This document shows, in pieces, positions 57,487 to 64,000 of a stretch of DNA of 64,000 nucleotides. Position 1 is the first letter of the stretch. Each line of letters begins with the position of its first letter. The DNA is from Carya illinoinensis (Eukaryota > Streptophyta > Magnoliopsida > Fagales > Juglandaceae), in contig NC_056766.1 in assembly GCF_018687715.1 (NCBI RefSeq), positions 21,900,001 through 21,964,000 of the forward strand. Reading direction: 5' to 3'. Below the pieces are notes generated by a model. It did not search any database and was not told the DNA's origin. It saw nothing but the letters and a program-made list of their open reading frames with translations. Position numbers and translations under genes: made by a program.

Positions 57487-58345
57487 ACCCACCTCCTCTG
57501 CTATTGAGACGAAGTACATCCCCTTTCTCTCCCAATAGGCACTTCACGTAGGCACCTTTCCCCCCTATCTCCTCTGTTATTGAGACTGAAGTACATCCAC
57601 TTTCTCTCCCAATACAGTTCCTCCTCCCACGACGACGACATTCATAAGTATTTATTCTGTATTTTATTTTCTAGATTTAAGATTTTATTTTCTCATATTT
57701 TCTGGTTTTCTTCTTCTCTAGATTTTATTCTCTAGGTTTATATGAAATAATCTGTTTTTCACGTAATCGGCGTACGTAAATGTTTCCTTATGGGGGGTTG
57801 GTTGTTTTGTGCATGTTGTGAGATTACAAAAATTTTCAGAACTGTCCATATTCTGGGTTTGGGTTCGTCTTAGTATAATTTTTGATTGGTTACTAAGAGG
57901 ATAGGTTTTTGTTTTTTAAAATTTTTTCCCCTTTTTAGAAGCAATTTCCGATTGTTTGCATAGAGGAAATGTTTTTCCTATTTTTTATTCCCAGTTGAAT
58001 AAAGGCCCTTGTTTGCCCAAGAACTCATGAATTTCCCATATATTTGCTGGAAATATATGTGCTCCTCCATTGTCCAAGAAATTTGTTAGCTTGAAAGATA
58101 TGTTGGCCCCAAATATTAGTTCATCAGTTCTATAGAACGAGGTATAGACCAAGCCTTTTTTTTTAATTGGTAAACAATAATTTTATTGATGAGAAAGATA
58201 GGTCTAGAAGAGGACGTTCTTATTCTATTCAAGAAACATCTCTGCATTACAGAATCTTGCCTCAAGCAGTATTTTGAATTTTGGAATGATATTTTGAGCC
58301 TTACTCTTTTCAAGAAACATCTTTGCATCACCGTTTGAAGGTCCA

Positions 58346-59046
58346 TTGGAGACAATCCCAACTGCCTTTGATAAGAAACACCGTTTGATGAGACAGTTTT
58401 ATATAATTGCTGAGATGGGGTCACTATCTATGAACAAATATGAGCATGTTTCACGGGGAGTAGAGACTATTCATCAAGAGCTTCTCTTGATGAGTGATGA
58501 TAATGGTGGTGGTGGTAACACGGAGGGACGTGAGATCCAGAGCCAAACAATCTCAAACCTTTCATTGCAAGATCCCCCAATCATTGTATCTAAAGGTAGG
58601 CCCAAAACTTTACGACAAAAGAATCCAAAGGAAAATGTGCCAACAAAGAAGCGATGATGCAGCATTTGTAAACAAGAAGGGCATGTTAGAATGGAATGTC
58701 CAACACAGAGGTACTTGCAATGATTTCATTATATTTATAATTATGTCGTATGTTCCTTGTGTGAAGCTTTTAACTTGATGAACTATTTTTTTTTATTTAT
58801 AGTGGTATGGGTGAACCACGTTCAACTACATTACCTCCACACCCGGCCACTATTTCAACAACATTTGATATGTATGAATACTAATCTTATCTTATTTATG
58901 TTATATTTAAATGTTTGATTTGGTCACCTATCCTCATCCTTTTCTAAAATTTTTTATTGGTTTCTAGGAACATGCAATTCCCAACAATGTCACAAGATGA
59001 AGAGTATGGAGCATCATGGAATTTTCATTTTTCAGAAGATATATAA
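58346..59046 (+). pseudogene. 3' part of a FAR1-related/MULE transposase-type gene, one in-frame stop
   Basis: Three exon-like segments join in frame with GT/AG borders: 58346-58710, 58803-58871 and 58968-59046. Segment one has MGSLSMNKYEHVSRGVETIH, a KGRPKTLRQKNPKE basic patch, and after an in-frame TGA (58655-58657) the zinc knuckle CSICKQEGHVRMEC (CX2CX4HX4C). Segments two and three add a Ser/Thr/Pro-rich tail ending FHFSEDI. FAR1/FRS transcription factors are domesticated MULE transposases, and both end in a GRPKxLRxK patch plus such a knuckle. The DDE and SWIM regions are absent. Either a captured FRS gene end or the element's own transposase remnant. Confidence 0.6.
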
Positions 59047-61083
59047 TTAATTATTGGGCAGTCGATGGAGTGAAATTTAATAGGAGTTTGTTGTTTCCTA
59101 ATAGGATGACTTTTTGTAGCCATATTATTTTGTGCACACTTAAAAAGTGGCTTGATAAGAATTTCTCCTATAGCAGCTAGTTGTCATTAGTTTTTATTTA
59201 TTGATGACATATGATAGAAGGATGCACGCTATTTATACTGGTGTTGAATTTGCAAACACCATGGAAGGATCAATTAATCACTGCTTTTTGCATTGTCTTC
59301 GTGCGTTCGGAATCTTGGCACCTTGTATATTATTATTTCAGGTGTCTGGGTTATTTCCATTTTGGTCTTTGAATTGCTTCAAGGTTGGTTTGCCTGGTTT
59401 GGGTAGCTTCTCCTCTACAAGTACTTTGGTTTATATGAAGTTAAAATAATGGGTTGACCCATCTTTAATACAAATGCTAAATGGATTTAAAAATAACCTA
59501 TTTGACAGTTCTTGAAGTAACCTATTTCAGAGTCTCAGACCTGAATGTGAAGATTGAAGCCTGGTACAACATGCATTTAGATTAACTTAGTTTCAATCAC
59601 TCCCAAATGAAAAGAAATCCGGCTATAGCCCTTTCAAAAGCTGTGTTTCAAACCCAACAAAGAGAACCTGATTTAAATAGCCTACATGCTTCTGGAATAC
59701 ACATACACATTGCCATTACATGACATCAACGATATGGTTTAGAAGTGCAACCACATTTAATTATACAATATTTTTGCATCCTTACAAAAATCAGCTTTCT
59801 TACAAAATCAGCCATATAACTGTTACAAAAACCAAGTCAGCTTATTTAATGCTAATAGTTCAAACTGCCTTCTTACATTCAAAATGCCTTCTAACATTCA
59901 GCCCTATAACTATTGATCTTGTGATATATGAAAGCTCCATGGAGCACCGAAGTCTTCATTCTTGGTCTTGCATATTCCTGCAGAAAAAAGACTCCACAAC
60001 CTGATGGTATGCCATAAATGCAATATACAATTGGAAGGAAATAACAGATCAGTACAGGGGCCTATCCAACATATTTGCAAGTTATTCTAAAATGAAATCA
60101 GCAACCTAAAATGAAAAGTTATTGATGATTTTACCTGTAACATATTCATAGAACTCAAATCAATTCATCAAGGTGTCATTGCAATTTCTTTATCCACATA
60201 TTCATAGAACTAATATTTGGGGCCAACATATCTTTCAAGCTAACAAATTTCTTGGACAATGGAGGAGCACATATATTTTCAGCAAATATATGGGAAATTC
60301 ATGAGTTCTTGTGCAAACAGTGGCCATTATTTCAACTGGGAATAAAAAACAGGAAAAACCTATCCTCTAAGCAACCAATCAGAAATTGCTTCTAAGAAGG
60401 AAAAAAAAAAAAACCCTAAACCTAGAGAATAAAATCTAGAGAAGAAGAAAACCAGAAAATATGAGAGAATAAAATCTTAAATCTAGAGAATGAACTGCAG
60501 AAGAAATACCTATGAATGCCGTCGTCGCCATCGTGGTGGGAGGAGGAATTGTATTGGGAGAGAAAGGAGGTCTCAATAGCAGAGGAGATTTTTTTGGGGG
60601 GGGGGGGGGGGAGTGTGTTTACGTGAAGTGAATGGGGTGGGAGGGGAAGTGTGTCTATGTGAAGTGAAGTGCCTATTGGGTGTATGCAGGTGTACAAGTG
60701 ATTTTCATGAAGTGCCTATGTGGCACTTGATTATTGGTCTGCTGTAAAATTGAGTTTTGTAGACGACAGGCCAGTAGCTTTTCTCATTTACCCAATTGCC
60801 ACGACCTCAATTGTTGGGTTTCATCCTAGTCCAAGGATCATATGCCATAAGGGAAATGCTGCCGTGCCGCCCGATGGTACCGCTCAAATATAGATTCGGC
60901 TTGCGTCTTCTACAAAAATAACAGCACATCTCTTGTTACAAAAATCAACGACCCCTATTACATGTTGATCAATAAGTCGAATTCTTAGAGTTTTTCTCTA
61001 TTACTTTACAATTTTTTTTTCCAATGGCACACCATGCCACTCATTTTAGTCAAATCAAATCCTCCACGCTGCCACTTACACAT

Positions 61084-63236
61084 TGTGATGACCCGCTTTT
61101 AAGTGTATTTTCGCTGAAATAATTGTTTTTATTTTAATTAATACATCAGATATTTTATTTTATTTTAGCTGCGGTTTTAAGGTCGGTTTTTAATTTATTT
61201 TAATTTATTTGAGGTTGTGTTTTATTTCTTTTAGTTGTTTTTGTGGTTTTAATCTTTTTGGCGGTTTGTTTCTTTTCCCGGAATGAGGACTGGACCTCAT
61301 TTCTTTTCACATCTTTTTTTTCTTTTTCTCTTTTTCCTTTTTTCTTTTTCCCTTCTTTTCTTTTTTCTTCTTTTTCTTTTTTTTCTCTTTCTTTTCTCTC
61401 TCCTCTCTCCCCCGACTCGGACCCCCCCCCCGTGCACTCTCTCTCTTCTCTCTCTCTCCCTCACGCCGGCGTCAACCTTCCCCAGCCCCTACCGCCGCCG
61501 TCCGGCCACCGTTCGGCCTCCCACTGGTCCCATTCTCTTCCTCTCCTTCCGGTCTACCTTCCCTCCAAAACCCACCCCCAACCGGCCGGCCATTTGGCCG
61601 GAAAAAGCCCAACAAGCACCCACGGTTTTCACTCCGATCCGCCGCCGTCGCTCCACCTCCGGCCACCATTTCTTCACCACTTCATCACCGGTCCCTTGCC
61701 GTCCTAACCCACCCATTTCCGGCCTCCATCGACCACCGGAGCAGCTCCCACGAGCTTGTTTTCCGATTTGCCATTTTCGGCCATTTCCGGCCATTCCGCC
61801 GCCACCCACGGCCGTCCGTCACTTCCAATAGCTTCACAACCACCTCTAGACCATTCCCTATCAATCCCGTGTCCTAGTTTGTCCCCGTTCAAAAGTGGGT
61901 TTTTCGGACCCACGGCCACAGTGAATTTTCACTGTGACGTTGCTGTTTTTCCGCCGCTTGCAACGCCGCTTGTTTTCTAAAATTGCCGTATAGCGCTGTA
62001 AGTATTTTCCAAACCCTACTTTCAGATTTAAATATATATTGCTCATTCCATAAATATCTGTTGTTGGTTGTTGATTCCGGACTGAGTCCGAGGAGTTTCG
62101 GGGGTCGGATGGATGGAGGACGGAGTTACTTGTTTTATTGATTTATATTGTTGGATTATTTTAATATGCATTGATTTGGCATTTCATGGTGCGTGCACGT
62201 GTGTTTGTGGGATTGTGTGAAAAGCCTGTGTATTGGTGTGACTGGTTTTACGGGTGCGTGTGTATCACGAGCCCAAGCCGGGATGGGTTATTATCTCGGT
62301 GGAGCTCCTCTGGTCACTCGGGAGCGGAATAAACTGAGTGATGTCCCCTGAGTTATCGAGAGAGATGACGGGAGCGGGACTAGGGGATGCTTGGCTACGA
62401 ACGTGCCGGGCATGGAACCGGGCATCGCCCTACTCACCGACTCCGTGGCCCTTTGCTGGCGAGGGCTAGAGGATGCTTGGCTACGCACGCGCGGGGCGCG
62501 GAACTGGGCATCGCTTGTTAGGTGTCACATGCGTGGTGGTACTCTGCGGTGTGACACTGGAGCCAGGGTGTGCGGATGACCCCTAGGGGAGGTCATGGTG
62601 CATACGGGTTAAAATTGGATAATGGTTTATGAGGCCAAATGTGACTTTTGGCGTGGGCCAGATGGACTTCTGGTGAGATATTGGGCCGGATGGACTTCCG
62701 GCGAGATATTGGGCCAAATGTGACTTTTGGCATGTTTTTCGGAAAGGATATGTTTTTGGGTCATATGGGTTTTTGGCGTGTGTGGAAAACTGGTGATTTT
62801 GGGCTTTGTGCATTGGGCATGTTTCATGCATCTTGTTTGAGTTATATGTGTTTTTATCTGGTAGTGTTTGGGGTTTTACTTACCTGCGGAACCATTTGTG
62901 GTTCCGTAGCTTTTGGTGTAGGAGTTGAGGAGGAGGAGGAAGAGGCTGAGCCCGAGGATGCGGCTCCGCCGGGTTGCTGATGTTATCTTTTTATTTGTTT
63001 AAAACTGCATTTGTGTTTTGTAATATTTTATCTATGTATGTTTTAAACAGCTTGTATTACGTTAAGAAAAATTCTGGTACTTAGTTATGACTTTCTTATC
63101 CGCTGCGTGTCTCTCTGTACACAATTGCTGCCTTGCACACACTCGGCACCCGTCGATGGGATGGTGACCCGGGGTGTCACCATCCGGACGTCTCAATTTC
63201 CCCGTGTTCGGGCGTGGGGATTTTGGGGGCGTCACA
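61084..63236 (+). repeat. Chromovirus 5' LTR
   Basis: 2153 bp from TGTGATGACCCGC to GGGGGCGTCACA. Includes pyrimidine-rich 61310-61460 and GC-rich 61460-61830, which give Phe/Ser- and Pro-rich spurious frames, and a 10-bp-stem hairpin at 63159-63185. Confidence 0.92.
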
Positions 63237-63238
63237 GG

Positions 63239-63250
63239 TGGTATCAGAGC
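63239..63250 (+). other. Chromovirus primer-binding site
   Basis: TGGTATCAGAGC, complementary to initiator tRNA-Met, 2 bp after the LTR. Confidence 0.93.
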
Positions 63251-63507
63251 GGTTTGGCTCTGGGTAAAACCACAAGTCCCGTAGGTAGTACCAGAATGTT
63301 TTTAAAGTTGTGTTTTAAAATTATGTTAAGTATAGTTGTTTTATTTGTTTTATTTGTTTATGTTTGTTTGCTTATTTTATTTAGTTATGTTTTGGCATGC
63401 GGGTTTCTTTTGTTTCTTGTTGCGTGGTGCTGTTTTGTTTTGTTGGTTTTATGATGGTTTTATTTGTTTTCTTAAAGGAGGGTCAAGAGTGGTATTGGGA
63501 CAGGAAT

Positions 63508-64000
63508 ATGGGGAGACCAGGTAGACCAAGGAAAAATACTCAGGAACCGCAAGACAATACATCCAGGGAGGACTCCATAGCCGAAGCAATTCGGCAGATG
63601 ACGGAGTTCATGCAACAGAATATTAGGCCACAACAGGCAGGGCCTTGGCCACCACAAGGACCTTGGCCACCACAAGGGGGTCCTTGGCCACCATCAGGAG
63701 GGCCCTATCCACCGTCAGGAGAGCCTTGTCCGCCACAGGGAGTGTATTGGCCACAACCAGGAGGTCCCTGGCCATATCAGGGAGGGCCTTGGATGTATCA
63801 AGGAGGGTCCAGTAGCATGGTGCAAGCCGGATGCACCTATGAGCGCTTCTTGGCGCATAGGACTCCACACTTCAATGGGAATGAGGATCCACTTCAGGCT
63901 GGGAAATGGATCAAAGATCTGGAGAAGACTTTTGAGGTGTGTGGGTGTACTGAAGCACAACAAGTACTCTATGCCAGCTACCTCTTACAAGGTATCGCTT
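63508..64000 (+). CDS. gag: Chromovirus gag, N-terminal part (cut by window end)
   Basis: Open from ATG 63508 for 164 codons to the window edge. The protein starts MGRPGRPRKNTQEPQD, has an amphipathic SIAEAIRQMTEFMQQN, then a Pro/Gly/Trp-rich tandem stretch of about nine PWPPQGG-like repeats (residues ~42-103), followed by the retrotransposon gag core (TPHFNGNEDPLQAGKWIKDL, then KTFEVCGC). The core is the capsid domain of Ty3/gypsy gag; the repeat stretch ahead of it is lineage-specific. Start chosen because the frame is closed by stops upstream and the ATG lies ~260 bp after the primer site. No frameshift in the visible part. Confidence 0.88.
   Translation, partial: MGRPGRPRKNTQEPQDNTSREDSIAEAIRQMTEFMQQNIRPQQAGPWPPQGPWPPQGGPWPPSGGPYPPSGEPCPPQGVYWPQPGGPWPYQGGPWMYQGGSSSMVQAGCTYERFLAHRTPHFNGNEDPLQAGKWIKDLEKTFEVCGCTEAQQVLYASYLLQGIA

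Larger units (their letters stand above)
57288..60785. mobile_element. Mutator-like element with long terminal inverted repeats
   Basis: Flanked by the 9-bp duplication ATTTACCCA at 57279-57287 and 60786-60794, the signature of Mutator-like transposition. Ends start GAGAAAAGCTAC on both strands. The left arm (to ~58120) and right arm (~60208-60785) are inverted copies, sharing GTCTACAAAACTCA, CACTTCATGAAAATCACTT, CAAGAAATTTGTTAGCTTGA and CATATATTTGCTGAAA-type blocks. The left arm is longer because of an internal duplication of a CACTTCACGTAGGCAC / GAAGTACATCC segment. The interior carries a FAR1-related gene 3' end; no complete transposase. Confidence 0.9.
61084..64000 (+). mobile_element. 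Chromovirus on the plus strand, 5' end only (continues beyond window)
   Basis: LTR 61084-63236, primer site 63239-63250 and an open gag from 63508 to the window end. Family LTR matches those at 18144-21903 and 44514-46940. No break seen so far; the rest lies outside. Confidence 0.9.

Overview
The window is nuclear DNA from a flowering plant, most likely a woody eudicot. Support comes from plant-specific gene families (an RWP-RK/RKD regulator; remnants resembling COPT5, CID/PAIP2-type, RGG-protein and FAR1-related genes), plant transposon families (Ty1/copia, Tekay-like chromovirus, hAT, Mutator, CACTA, Harbinger-type MITEs, Helitron-like ends) and AT-rich intergenic DNA. The species cannot be fixed from the sequence. 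Almost everything is mobile or repetitive. Only one host gene looks complete: an RKD-type transcription factor at 28374-30234.

Layout. 1-18138: a tandem array of ~1.13 kb units, arranged at its left end as a 2269-bp two-unit higher-order repeat. It is interrupted by a solo LTR (8191-9207) and by a SIRE-like, gag-only copia derivative lacking pol (10361-16603, minus strand). 18139-21903: two chromovirus LTRs, one inserted 5 bp inside the other. 21904-22300: a CACTA-like end and a Helitron-like end. 22885-25312: a non-autonomous hAT element with an 8-bp target duplication. 25321-27936: non-coding DNA closing at a second Helitron-like 3' end. 28374-30234: the RKD gene (six exons, 352 codons). 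30382: a G28 tract. 32140-32822: two abutting MITEs. 33230-34796: CACTA remnants with two transposase-type exons. 36777-41833: a complete young copia element with identical LTRs and one 1489-codon ORF. 42241-43925: fragments of two unrelated host genes upstream of a third Helitron-like 3' end. 44514-51020: a decayed, 5'-truncated chromovirus (minus). 51770-51934: a COPT5-like 3' fragment. 53030-55486: a second copy of the hAT family. 55640-56090: a reverse-transcriptase-associated RNase H remnant. 57288-60785: a Mutator-like element with long terminal inverted repeats carrying a FAR1-related 3' gene fragment. 61084-64000: the 5' LTR, primer site and start of gag of a second chromovirus (plus), cut by the window edge.

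How it works together. There is no operon-like logic. The window records layered transposition and local rearrangement. The best signals are structural: target-site duplications that fix element boundaries, a duplication in the array that copied an LTR together with its flank, and host gene pieces lying inside or beside transposons. The RKD gene, a family with roles in egg-cell and embryo identity, sits ~440 bp downstream of a Helitron-like terminus and has an altered RWP-RK core (Glu in place of the final Lys).

No rRNA, tRNA or CRISPR array was recognised. All calls are by eye; no database search was run.
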